Positions 16,002-22,476 of a stretch of DNA of 23,162 nucleotides are shown here, one piece after another. The notes beneath the pieces are model-generated. The model ran no database searches. It saw nothing but the letters and a program-made list of their open reading frames with translations, and was not told where the DNA came from. This stretch comes from a virus, in IMG/VR virus record IMGVR_UViG_3300018468_000002, positions 1-23,162 of that record, one strand, 5' to 3'. Numbering within the stretch: the first letter of the stretch is position 1; each line of letters opens with the position of its first letter. A program made the translations under genes and the position numbers.

Positions 16002-16297
16002 AAAGTTTCGTCCTCTTGTTTTGCCTCTGCCTTATGATCGCCGTTTCTTTGCTCTTCGACGCCGACGATCATCTCGTACATCTGCCGCGTGATCTGCATC
16101 GCAAACTTGATGTTGTAGGAGGGGTTCTCTCGCGTCATAGCCGCCAGGTACACGACCGGATGAACATCAATCACAGCGTTCGCGCCTCGCAAATGCGCTT
16201 GTGGCGGCTGCTCGCCCGGAGCAACGATATTGGTCGCCGGACGCTCTACCCATTCGGCGTAGATAAAGAAGTAGCTTTTTTGTAGCGGGTTGCTCAT
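15998..16297 (-). CDS. Unknown small protein of the portal-protease gene block
   Basis: The 99-residue protein is not recognised. The first part has NPLQKSYFFIYAEWVERPA and a middle segment GANAVIDVHPVVYLAAM, suggesting a small alpha/beta fold; the last 25 residues are charged and probably disordered. The ribosome binding site is weak (GTGAG 4-5 nt upstream of ATG). An 11-codon ORF upstream ends in an ATGA overlap with this start and could feed ribosomes to it. Confidence 0.6.
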   Translation of the reverse strand: MSNPLQKSYFFIYAEWVERPATNIVAPGEQPPQAHLRGANAVIDVHPVVYLAAMTRENPSYNIKFAMQITRQMYEMIVGVEEQRNGDHKAEAKQEDETL

Positions 16298-16329
16298 TTT
16301 CTCACACCAATCAAATCGGCCAAGCCCAT
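16294..16329 (-). CDS. Possible leader peptide (11 codons) coupled to the 16297 gene
   Basis: An ATG at 16329 opens MGLADLIGVRK and ends in a TGA overlapping the ATG of the next gene. The same frame is open back to a TAA inside AT-rich palindrome copy 3 and looks protein-like (SDKGSDGQ before the ATG). It might be a coupling peptide or the remnant of a protein C-terminus. No good ribosome binding site is present (AAAGG is 13-14 nt away). Confidence 0.25.
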   Translation of the reverse strand: MGLADLIGVRK

Positions 16330-16357
16330 CTGACCATCACTGCCTTTATCGGACTTG

Positions 16358-16381
16358 CTCTCTTAAAACATTTTAAGAGAG
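16358..16381. repeat. AT-rich palindrome, copy 3
   Basis: Arms CTCTCTTAAAA and TTTTAAGAGAG are perfectly complementary around a two-base centre (CA on plus). It begins 4 nt after the stop of the 130-aa gene and lies 60 nt before the next start. Its 20-bp core is the exact reverse complement of the plus-strand core of copy 2. Confidence 0.85.
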
Positions 16382-16385
16382 ACGA

Positions 16386-16778
16386 TTATTTTGTATTCGC
16401 TGGCGGTGGTGGCGTTGGTCTCACTTTATCCCTGCCCGTCGCCATACGAGCCTTGACAGCAGCCATTTGCGCTTCCAGGCGTTTCAACTCCTCTTCGTCC
16501 CCGTATCTCTCAGGATGCAGGAATTTGTCAGCCTCCCGCCTTCCGATGTCCGTTGCGCGCCCCTTGTTGCCGCCCTTCTCCATATAGATGCCGACGACAT
16601 ATGGAGTCTCGTTTTCGGCTTCCTTGAACTCTTCGCTTTCAATCAACTCAAATACACTCTTCTTCTTCTTTGGGTCATTCGAAGGCGATACATAATGCAC
16701 GAACTTTTGAAACTCCTTCGGTTCAGTGCGTGTGATTATCAATTCGCCCTTGTTAGGCACTAGAATCTGAATGTTCAT
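16386..16778 (-). CDS. Unknown protein, first gene after the portal
   Basis: The 130-residue product is not recognised. Residues 1-70 look globular (MNIQILVPNKGELIITRTEP, then PYVVGIYMEKGG); residues 90-112 form a charged helix (DEEELKRLEAQMAAVKARM); and the C-terminus is proline-rich (RPTPPPPANTK). The ATG has a strong site (GAAGGAG, 6 nt upstream) that overlaps the portal stop region, so it is probably well expressed with the portal. Confidence 0.65.
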   Translation of the reverse strand: MNIQILVPNKGELIITRTEPKEFQKFVHYVSPSNDPKKKKSVFELIESEEFKEAENETPYVVGIYMEKGGNKGRATDIGRREADKFLHPERYGDEEELKRLEAQMAAVKARMATGRDKVRPTPPPPANTK

Positions 16779-16788
16779 TTATTCTCCT

Positions 16789-18243
16789 TCACTTCTCTGT
16801 TTGGTCTTGAACCTTTTTCTTCTGAGCTTCTTTGGCTGGAACTACTTTGGTCTCCGCGCTCGGATCAGGCATTTCCGTGACGTGTGCTCCCTGCAACAAC
16901 TCCATGTCGGGTGAAATCAATGAGATTCCGCGCGGGACACAGAAGACATCATCGGCCTCTATATTGCTTAGATCAGACGATCCTTTGTCGGTCGCGGCGC
17001 GCGCCTCCCCACGCATCCATACGCCAGAGGTAAAAAGAAATCCCGCACGCTTGGCCGTATCGTCCTTGTTCTCCTGAAGCGCGTTGACATCTGAGGTGTC
17101 ATGGCCGACGTGTCGGCTGGGAGGCTCATGATAGTCACGCTCCAGGACCTGCACCGTCAGTTCTTCACCGATGTCAGTCCAGAGAGGCTTGACGACATTA
17201 TCGTAAGATTGCGTCGCCGCCTCTTTGAAATTGTTATATGTCGAGCGGTCCATGCCAGCACCAAAGGGCACGACCGCCGGGTGAATTCCGGTGACGGCGC
17301 AGAGACGCTCTTCGGGAATACGCCTCAGATCGCGCAGCGCCATCTTGTCCGGGTCGAAGGCGAGGAGTTTTATGTCGACAGCGTCGGTGAGAACCAGTGG
17401 CTCGCCGCGGCGATCTCCCTGAGTTTTAAGTAGCGCCTGCTCTTTGATTCTAAGAGCATCAATCTCCGTGACGTTGCCGGCATCCGATAATTTAGGAATG
17501 ATGACCCAGGGTGGAACGCCTGCATTTTTGACGAGCGCGGCTGTATAGTTCGCCGCCTCGCTATCTGAGAAGATTTCGCGCAAGACCGATTTCATGTTCG
17601 CCAGGCCGACGCGCGGATTCAGGGGATCAATCCCGTTGCGAAGGTGAAAAACATCATCGACTCTCAGGTGATAGGTATTGCCATCCACCAGATAAACATA
17701 GTGTGTGATGAAAGCCGATGGATTACTCCTATCCCAGCCCGGAGCCATCATGAAGTGCGGGATATACCAGTATTGCACCACGTCGCCGAAGATATTTCTG
17801 AGCTTCACCAGATAAGCATTGCCGTCAATGAGCCACGACAAAGCGACTGCCTTCCACATCGTTGCGCCGGAATAGAAAGGATTCGGTCGCCCGATTCGCT
17901 GCTGTAGGTCGTGGCCGGGCACGATCTTCGCGGATTTCTTGTCCTGACCTTCGGTTACTTCTCTGACGACTACGGGAGCCTGCGCTATAGCCGTGCCGAG
18001 CCAGCGTGCCAGCGCAATCACGAGCGAGGAGTTCGTCAACTGTCCAACAGCCGCGCCGTAATCTATGTTCGTGCCTGCAAAGGTTGCACCGGTGCTTCCG
18101 ATCCAGCCCGGCATATATGAAAGAGGTGATCCGTAGCCTCCCGCGCCGGATGTTGCGATGCCGTTGTATTGCGAGAGCGTCGGGAACGGCAGCGCTTTGC
18201 GCGCACGCGATTCCTGATAGAGATGATCTGTGATTGAGTTCAT
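16789..18243 (-). CDS. Portal protein (HK97-type)
   Basis: The 484-residue product shows the typical phage portal pattern: residues 127-150 with ATMWKAVALSWLIDGNAYLVK, then GDVVQYWYIP (153-162), DDVFHLRNGIDPLNPRVGL (196-214), AALVKNAGVPPWVII (235-249) and the C-terminal core with RRIPEERLCAVTGIHPAVV (307-325) and NNFKEAATQSYDNVVKPLW (337-355). The portal forms the dodecameric DNA entry ring and docks the large terminase. The ATG shares four bases with the TGA stop of the upstream gene and has GAGGAAG before it. The last 40 residues are charged and proline-containing. Confidence 0.92.
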   Translation of the reverse strand: MNSITDHLYQESRARKALPFPTLSQYNGIATSGAGGYGSPLSYMPGWIGSTGATFAGTNIDYGAAVGQLTNSSLVIALARWLGTAIAQAPVVVREVTEGQDKKSAKIVPGHDLQQRIGRPNPFYSGATMWKAVALSWLIDGNAYLVKLRNIFGDVVQYWYIPHFMMAPGWDRSNPSAFITHYVYLVDGNTYHLRVDDVFHLRNGIDPLNPRVGLANMKSVLREIFSDSEAANYTAALVKNAGVPPWVIIPKLSDAGNVTEIDALRIKEQALLKTQGDRRGEPLVLTDAVDIKLLAFDPDKMALRDLRRIPEERLCAVTGIHPAVVPFGAGMDRSTYNNFKEAATQSYDNVVKPLWTDIGEELTVQVLERDYHEPPSRHVGHDTSDVNALQENKDDTAKRAGFLFTSGVWMRGEARAATDKGSSDLSNIEADDVFCVPRGISLISPDMELLQGAHVTEMPDPSAETKVVPAKEAQKKKVQDQTEK

Positions 18244-18584
18244 GCGCGCTTCCTCAACACTACCTGCTCATATGTGGTCTGAATTTTCGGAACAAACCCT
18301 GCTTCGATAAAGACTGACCTCACCTGCCCTAAAAGCATCAGGAGCTTGACTGTGTTATTAATCGCAATGTCGTCCACGCCATTCGTGTAGAGGAGATTGC
18401 CTTGCGTGTCCGTTAATTGCATGGTCAACTGCCCTGTCTCTTCGTCGGCCTCGATGACATTCCTGACGAGTCTCAACTCGGCGGCCTCGCGCCTGAGAAC
18501 GCGATCAATGAGCGACGGCTCGCGCCGGACGCGAACCAGCACTTCATAATTCTCAAAATCCTTTTCGCCCCGTGCGATTCTCAA
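18240..18584 (-). CDS. Unknown small protein between terminase and portal
   Basis: The 114-residue product appears to start at TTG; no ATG lies near the start, and AAGGG just upstream is only 2-3 nt away. The N-terminus is basic (MRIARGEKDFENYEVLVRVR) and followed by a helix (PSLIDRVLRREAAELRLVRN); the middle has ETGQLTMQLTDTQGNLLYTN. No family is recognised. Small proteins in this slot of related phages are of unknown function. The end overlaps the portal start by 4 nt. Confidence 0.6.
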   Translation of the reverse strand: MRIARGEKDFENYEVLVRVRREPSLIDRVLRREAAELRLVRNVIEADEETGQLTMQLTDTQGNLLYTNGVDDIAINNTVKLLMLLGQVRSVFIEAGFVPKIQTTYEQVVLRKRA

Positions 18585-18588
18585 ACCC

Positions 18589-18855
18589 TTAGCCCGCTTT
18601 CTGATTAGAAAACTGCGTAGGCACTTCCGTTGAAAGAAGAACGGGCTGCAAGGGATTGTTAAAGGTCATCACCATCAAGTAGATGTACCCTTGCTCTACG
18701 ATCTGCCTCTTCTCGCTTTCAGATAGTTCCCATCTCGTCAGGATGATGCCTTCCGCATTCCTCACAGCCGGAAGCGGCTGATACTCTGGTTGGTCTTTCG
18801 CGTAAATAACTTCTGGGTGATCCGCGACTGGAATAACAGGGCTTGTTGGTTTCAT
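18589..18855 (-). CDS. Small phage protein with DQPEYQPLP motif
   Basis: The 88-residue protein carries KDQPEYQPLPAVRNAEGIIL followed by TRWELSESEKRQI and a hydrophobic strand YIYLMVMTF. This pattern recurs in small proteins next to phage packaging genes, as far as I remember; no function is known to me. The start has a clear site (AAGGGAG). It follows the large terminase gene by 11 nt and lies 4 nt before the next gene. Confidence 0.65.
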   Translation of the reverse strand: MKPTSPVIPVADHPEVIYAKDQPEYQPLPAVRNAEGIILTRWELSESEKRQIVEQGYIYLMVMTFNNPLQPVLLSTEVPTQFSNQKAG

Positions 18856-18866
18856 AAGCTTCTCCC

Positions 18867-20291
18867 TTAATAAGCAGTCAACACTCGGCGTTTTGTCATG
18901 ACGCCGTAGCGCAGCATGTCGTACTCATCATCGCCGCCATCTCCGTTCTGATCTGCATTAACTTTCAAAACATCTTCAGGGTCTGATGGGTCATGCACCA
19001 TCCTCTTCATCGCAGCGATGGTCCGCGGGCAGGTCTTGAAAATGTGCAGCCGCGCCTTGATCCCAAGTTCTTTATTGCCGAGCAGTTCTAACAATTCGCG
19101 TGCGCCTGCCACACGATCAAGCTGTGCGTGCACAAGGCTAAAACCGATCTCTTCGCCGGAGGCAGGGGTTTTGGCCTCCTTGTATTGCTGGGCTATAGTC
19201 TTTCCAGAGCTGTCTCCGCGCTTCTGAAAGACATCGTGCCCGGCTAAAACTCGCTTGATTCGGTAGTGGTCAACCTGTGCGCGATCAAGCTGCCTTCTTA
19301 TCGCCATGCAGTGCTGTGGAACGAGCCAGCCGTTCTTGACATGCTCTGCGACTAAATAAATATCCCGTTCATATTGGGCAAAAGCGCCGAAGGCTGTGTT
19401 ATGCGCAAAGCCGTGATCTAACGATCCCCACATGGGCCAGTCTTCTGGAATCTCGAAGGGGTCGCATGTGTGTAGATCATCATCCCATTCTTCAAAGAAG
19501 ATACCCTCCGCTCCGACCCAGAGACCGTCGCGCAGCCTGGGCTTACGAACCCCCGTGAGCGCATTGAGCTTACTCATCGTGCGCTCGCCCTGCTCAGTCA
19601 AATTCCCCTCATCGTCAAATAATGAGGGATTATCTTCATGCCGCGAATAAAAGAGCTTTAGAGCTTCTCGCTTTAGTATCCAATGGTCTTCCACGCCCGG
19701 GTTACAGTCTCCGAAAAGCATAGGCGTCTTTGTTACGGCCCCGCGGCCCGTCGCGCGCGTGCCCAAGATTTCCCAATCCTCCACTTTCAGCTCTTCCGCC
19801 TGGTTTACATAGATGAAATCCCGCTCGCTGGAGAGCATCTTGTTCGGCTTGTCAAGGCCTCCTACCCAGAGCTTCGCGCCGTTGTCGTAGTCATACCACT
19901 CAGGCTTTTCACCGCCGTAAGCCTCTGCCGGCTTCTCTCCCAATTGCGAGCGCAATTCCTGGATGCGCTTATAGGTGACGAGTACACTGCCGGTGATGGA
20001 GACCTGAAGCTTGCGCGCGAGAATGGCCTGTGCTTTCGGCGTCTCGCGCAGTAGGCTGTCAAGGAGCCAGAGTGTCGCCCAGGTCTTGCCCGTTTCAGAT
20101 GGTCCTGAAAGTATCCACTCGGGCCCGCGATAGCTTTGAACTTCCAGGTTAGCGCCACGAAAAACGGGCGGCCTTTTTCCGCCTTCCTCCTCTGCGCGCG
20201 CGCGTCGTCTGCGTTCAAGCTCTGCCGCGGCGCGAAGCTGCAAGGACGCGGGCAGGGTCTTCTCCGTTTGCGATGCGCTCAAGTTCATCAT
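18867..20291 (-). CDS. terL: Terminase large subunit
   Basis: The 474-residue protein has the two-domain terminase layout. Walker A is SGPSETGKT (residues 62-70). A Walker B-like segment DFIYVNQAEEL (158-168) has N-Q where a D-E pair is usual; I recall this VNQAEEL form as typical of this terminase subgroup, so it is probably active. Motif III is FGDCNPG (193-199). The nuclease domain includes SLDHGF (D292), GHDVF (D353) and GDDEYDMLRYGV (D454-D458). It translocates DNA into the prohead and cuts concatemers. The ATG lies 77 nt inside the end of the small subunit gene, out of frame, a long overlap with no good ribosome binding site. Confidence 0.93.
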   Translation of the reverse strand: MMNLSASQTEKTLPASLQLRAAAELERRRRARAEEEGGKRPPVFRGANLEVQSYRGPEWILSGPSETGKTWATLWLLDSLLRETPKAQAILARKLQVSITGSVLVTYKRIQELRSQLGEKPAEAYGGEKPEWYDYDNGAKLWVGGLDKPNKMLSSERDFIYVNQAEELKVEDWEILGTRATGRGAVTKTPMLFGDCNPGVEDHWILKREALKLFYSRHEDNPSLFDDEGNLTEQGERTMSKLNALTGVRKPRLRDGLWVGAEGIFFEEWDDDLHTCDPFEIPEDWPMWGSLDHGFAHNTAFGAFAQYERDIYLVAEHVKNGWLVPQHCMAIRRQLDRAQVDHYRIKRVLAGHDVFQKRGDSSGKTIAQQYKEAKTPASGEEIGFSLVHAQLDRVAGARELLELLGNKELGIKARLHIFKTCPRTIAAMKRMVHDPSDPEDVLKVNADQNGDGGDDEYDMLRYGVMTKRRVLTAY

Positions 20292-20793
20292 CTGTGCAGT
20301 TGGACAAATCCACCTTGAGGCTAGTGCTGCGCTCCTGCCACTCGCCTAACTCTATGGCGGCCTGTTTCTCGTGCTCGCGTAGTTCCTTTAGAAGACTTGT
20401 GTCAACCATGTAGACTTCCACGCGCTCGAAATCCTCACCCTTGCCGATGCCCTTCACGTCTCTAACGATTAGCCCGGTCGCGCCGCCACCCGGATAGTCT
20501 TTATTCTCAACCGCGCGCCGCTCGATCACCTCCGTCATTCTTTCCTGGCGATCTCTCAGGGCCTCAAGGCGGTTCTGTTTGGCTAGAATGCCGCGCGCCA
20601 ACAGGCGAGAGCGCGTCTCTTCAACTATTTCTCTGACCTTGGCCTCGAAGTCTGGATGCGTCTTCCAGCGGTGAAGGGTTGCGCGATTGATCTTTAGTCG
20701 CTCGGCTATCTGCTCATCTGTGAGCGAATCTTCTGCGACGAGCGAGGCGGCCTCTTCGCGCTTTGCGTTCCACTTAAATTCTGGAGACTGCAT
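20215..20793 (-). CDS. terS: Terminase small subunit (phBC6A51-like)
   Basis: The 192-residue protein starts with a helix-turn-helix (residues about 12-46, REEAASLVAEDSLTDEQIAE then LKINRATLHRWKTHPDFE), the DNA-binding part typical of phBC6A51-type small terminases. A long helical middle follows (52-97, including RNA/DNA-binding-like arginines), then a beta segment FERVEVYMVDT and a helix. It should recognise the packaging site and hand DNA to the large subunit. The end overlaps terL by 77 nt. AAGGA lies about 17 nt before the ATG, rather far. Confidence 0.85.
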   Translation of the reverse strand: MQSPEFKWNAKREEAASLVAEDSLTDEQIAERLKINRATLHRWKTHPDFEAKVREIVEETRSRLLARGILAKQNRLEALRDRQERMTEVIERRAVENKDYPGGGATGLIVRDVKGIGKGEDFERVEVYMVDTSLLKELREHEKQAAIELGEWQERSTSLKVDLSNCTDDELERIANGEDPARVLAASRRGRA

Positions 20794-20819
20794 TGAAAAC
20801 CAGTGTTGAATCCTTCAAG

Positions 20820-20837
20820 ACCTAAAATATTTTAGGT
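20820..20837. repeat. AT-rich palindrome, copy 4
   Basis: ACCTAAAATATTTTAGGT is a perfect 18-bp palindrome. It matches 13 of 16 positions of the core at copies 2 and 3. It starts 1 nt after the stop of the zinc-ribbon gene and 26 nt before terS, and is flanked on both sides by TTGAA in direct orientation on the minus strand. Confidence 0.7.
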
Positions 20838-20838
20838 T

Positions 20839-21024
20839 TCAAAAACCGCAGTTGATTATTTTCCGCGCGTGCTCGAATTCCGTGTCCTGCTCTTCCACGT
20901 CGTCCGCGTCCGGCACGCCAAGTTCTATTCGACACGAGCCGCAAATGATTTGAGTCTTTAACCCTACTCGCGTTGGTCTGACATGATCGTTTATTTGACC
21001 GCAGTGGTCGCATTGAGCGCGCAT
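20839..21024 (-). CDS. Small zinc-ribbon protein
   Basis: The 61-residue product has C5-x2-C8 and C28-x2-C31 (CDHCGQ ... ICGSCRIEL), the four-cysteine pattern of a zinc ribbon, followed by an acidic tail (DADDVEEQDTEFE). A longer frame on the same strand (20822-21013) lacks such a pattern and is discarded as a shadow. Such small zinc ribbons are common in phages and often of unknown function, possibly nucleic-acid binding. It lies between a hairpin-rich gap and terS. Confidence 0.7.
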   Translation of the reverse strand: MRAQCDHCGQINDHVRPTRVGLKTQIICGSCRIELGVPDADDVEEQDTEFEHARKIINCGF

Positions 21025-21049
21025 CTTCTATTCTTCAGTGAACACCGTC

Positions 21050-21095
21050 AGCCTGCCCTAATTTAGGTTCCCACAAGGTTCCATGTGGGCAGGCT
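21050..21095 (-). repeat. Intergenic hairpin with alternative pairings
   Basis: The outer arms AGCCTGCCC and GGGCAGGCT (9 bp) pair around an inner hairpin CCCACA/TGTGGG. The GGG of the inner and outer partner sequences is shared, so the two stems cannot both form fully. It sits between the 89-aa gene and the zinc-ribbon gene. No T-run follows on the minus strand, so it is not a classical terminator. Confidence 0.6.
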
Positions 21096-21100
21096 AAACC

Positions 21101-21370
21101 CTAGCTCGCTTGCGGCGGCACATACGGGTTAGGCTCTTCATCTGAAAAGCGCCAGTACATGCCATGAACAGGCGTGCTACCCTTGTGAAGCAGGCTCGTC
21201 TGCCGCTCGATCTGGCGACCGAACGAGTCTTGCCTGAGGGCATCCTGACTGACGAAGACTATGTTGATGCAGGTCGGCGACCAAACGGCTGTGACCAGAG
21301 CATCATGCGGCTGCCCTTTAGCGTCATGAAAGACAATGGTCTTTCCGACTTCGGGTGTACGTTCACTCAT
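21101..21370 (-). CDS. Small unknown protein, probably conserved in phages
   Basis: The 89-residue protein is beta-rich: VGKTIVFHDAKGQPHDALVT, then INIVFVSQDALRQDSFGRQI, and HGMYWRFSDEEPNPYVPP at the end. I recall similar small proteins in tailed phages upstream of the terminase, of unknown function. The strong site AAAGGAGG lies about 10 nt before the ATG, suggesting efficient translation. There is no membrane segment or catalytic motif. Confidence 0.65.
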   Translation of the reverse strand: MSERTPEVGKTIVFHDAKGQPHDALVTAVWSPTCINIVFVSQDALRQDSFGRQIERQTSLLHKGSTPVHGMYWRFSDEEPNPYVPPQAS

Positions 21371-21433
21371 GGCGTGATTCCTCCTTTCTTTCGAGGTCGG
21401 TGGAACTATCCTTAAGATACATTTTTCAAAGAG

Positions 21434-21850
21434 CTACATGACAAGCCCGTCCGTGCAGGGCGGCGCGCGCGGGTCCGGTCGATCTTGCTCCAGAATCTTA
21501 CTGACCCGCTTTATCAAATTCTCGACCCTGAAAGGTTTCTCAATCACACCGCACGCGCCTACAGATTCAGCGTGCGGCTCAGTGACCTCGCTCATATGCG
21601 CAGTTACGAAGAGGATTGGTGTCTCGTCGCCTGCGGCGCGCACCACCTCGGCTAACCTAAATCCATCCATCACGGGCATCGAGCCGTCAAGAACATAAAG
21701 ATCAAAAGGCGCGCGTCCAATCTCAAGGAGCGCATCCGCAGCGCTCTCGGCGGCTACAACCGTCACGCCTTCGATCTGCCGCAGACAAAAGCTGATTAGT
21801 TCGCTGTCGAGATCATCAACAACCAGCACGCGCTTATTTTGAATTTGCAT
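21434..21850 (-). CDS. Stand-alone CheY-like response regulator (receiver domain)
   Basis: The 138-residue product is a receiver domain without an output domain. It has the acidic pair D12-D13 (VLVVDDLD), the phospho-accepting D55 (LYVLDGSMPVMDGF), T83 (ILFVTAHMS), and K105 (GVIEKPF). All canonical residues for phosphorylation and switching are present, so it is probably functional. A short proline-rich tail (QDRPDPRAPPCTDG) follows. The ATG overlaps the end of the coiled-coil membrane protein gene by 17 nt, so translation of the two may be coupled. Such regulators receive phosphate from histidine kinases; none is in the window. It could influence host signalling or act with phage genes. Its function here is unknown. 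Confidence 0.9.
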   Translation of the reverse strand: MQIQNKRVLVVDDLDSELISFCLRQIEGVTVVAAESAADALLEIGRAPFDLYVLDGSMPVMDGFRLAEVVRAAGDETPILFVTAHMSEVTEPHAESVGACGVIEKPFRVENLIKRVSKILEQDRPDPRAPPCTDGLVM

Positions 21851-22391
21851 TCGTGATTAACCATTTGAGCAAAGCGTAAGCGCCGCCAGTAGCGGCTCCC
21901 AGCGCGAGAATAAAGCCGAGAACGATCTTCCAATCTTTGAGCTGGTTTATGAATCGCCGCTTTTCAGCGAGCGTATCGGCCGCAATCTTCTGGCTCTCCA
22001 GAACTTCAATGCGCTTGATCGACTCAGTCTTTATTGTTGCTCGCTCTTCGGCTGCGCGGCGCTGCTCGTTGGCGAGCTTTTCTTCAAAGAGTTTGCGCTC
22101 CTGCTCAAGCTTCTGCTCGGCCTGCTCTGTGAGCGTGCGGCTGTGCATCTTGAAAAGGGAGGTTAATTGTCTGGAGGTTTCCGCTGTGTTCTGCTCGAAG
22201 CGCTTGGCGACCTGTGAGATGGTCTGGTTCGTGTTCTCAATCGCGGCCTCCATACGTTCGAGCGCAAGGTCAATCTTATTGACGCGCTCCTGCACCCATA
22301 TCTGCGAGGCATAGTTTTCAGCTAAAGCTTCCACTTTGCCCTCCAGTCTGGTAACTCTTTCATTGATAGACAGGTCTTTGTTATCCGCCAT
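21834..22391 (-). CDS. Coiled-coil protein with C-terminal membrane segment (possible lysis/holin-associated)
   Basis: The 185-residue protein is helical over residues 8-150, with heptad-like patterns and charged coiled-coil stretches (RLEGKVEALAENYA, EQKLEQERKLFEEKL). It ends with a membrane segment WKIVLGFILALGAATGGAYALLKWLI (residues about 154-179). The arrangement of cytoplasmic coiled coil plus one C-terminal membrane helix recalls XhlA-like proteins, which assist holins, but the length is greater and I cannot assign it. It lies beside the exported protein and the probable endolysin. AGGAG lies 12 nt upstream of the ATG, slightly long. Confidence 0.65.
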   Translation of the reverse strand: MADNKDLSINERVTRLEGKVEALAENYASQIWVQERVNKIDLALERMEAAIENTNQTISQVAKRFEQNTAETSRQLTSLFKMHSRTLTEQAEQKLEQERKLFEEKLANEQRRAAEERATIKTESIKRIEVLESQKIAADTLAEKRRFINQLKDWKIVLGFILALGAATGGAYALLKWLITNANSK

Positions 22392-22476
22392 GGCCGCGCG
22401 GGTTCTCCTATGCTCCCATTCAACTTTCTTCCTTTAGGCTCACTAAGAAAACCTCACGCGGCGAGAGCGGGCGTGC
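22392..22476. other. Gap with weak hairpin, no gene
   Basis: The 85-nt gap holds a weak minus-strand inverted repeat, CACGC/GCGTG followed by AGGTTTTC, which might act as a weak terminator. The RBS of the following gene (AGGAG) is also here. I see no ORF or promoter that I can support. Confidence 0.3.

Noticed and set aside
20822-21013. Alternative 63-aa minus frame over the zinc-ribbon gene
   Set aside because: It has an arginine-rich, non-protein-like sequence, while the overlapping frame has a clean C-x2-C/C-x2-C zinc ribbon.
21371-21433. Possible promoter before the 89-aa gene (TTGTCA with poor -10 candidates)
   Set aside because: The -35-like match is good, but the -10 matches are only 3-4 of 6 at acceptable spacing, so it is too weak to report.
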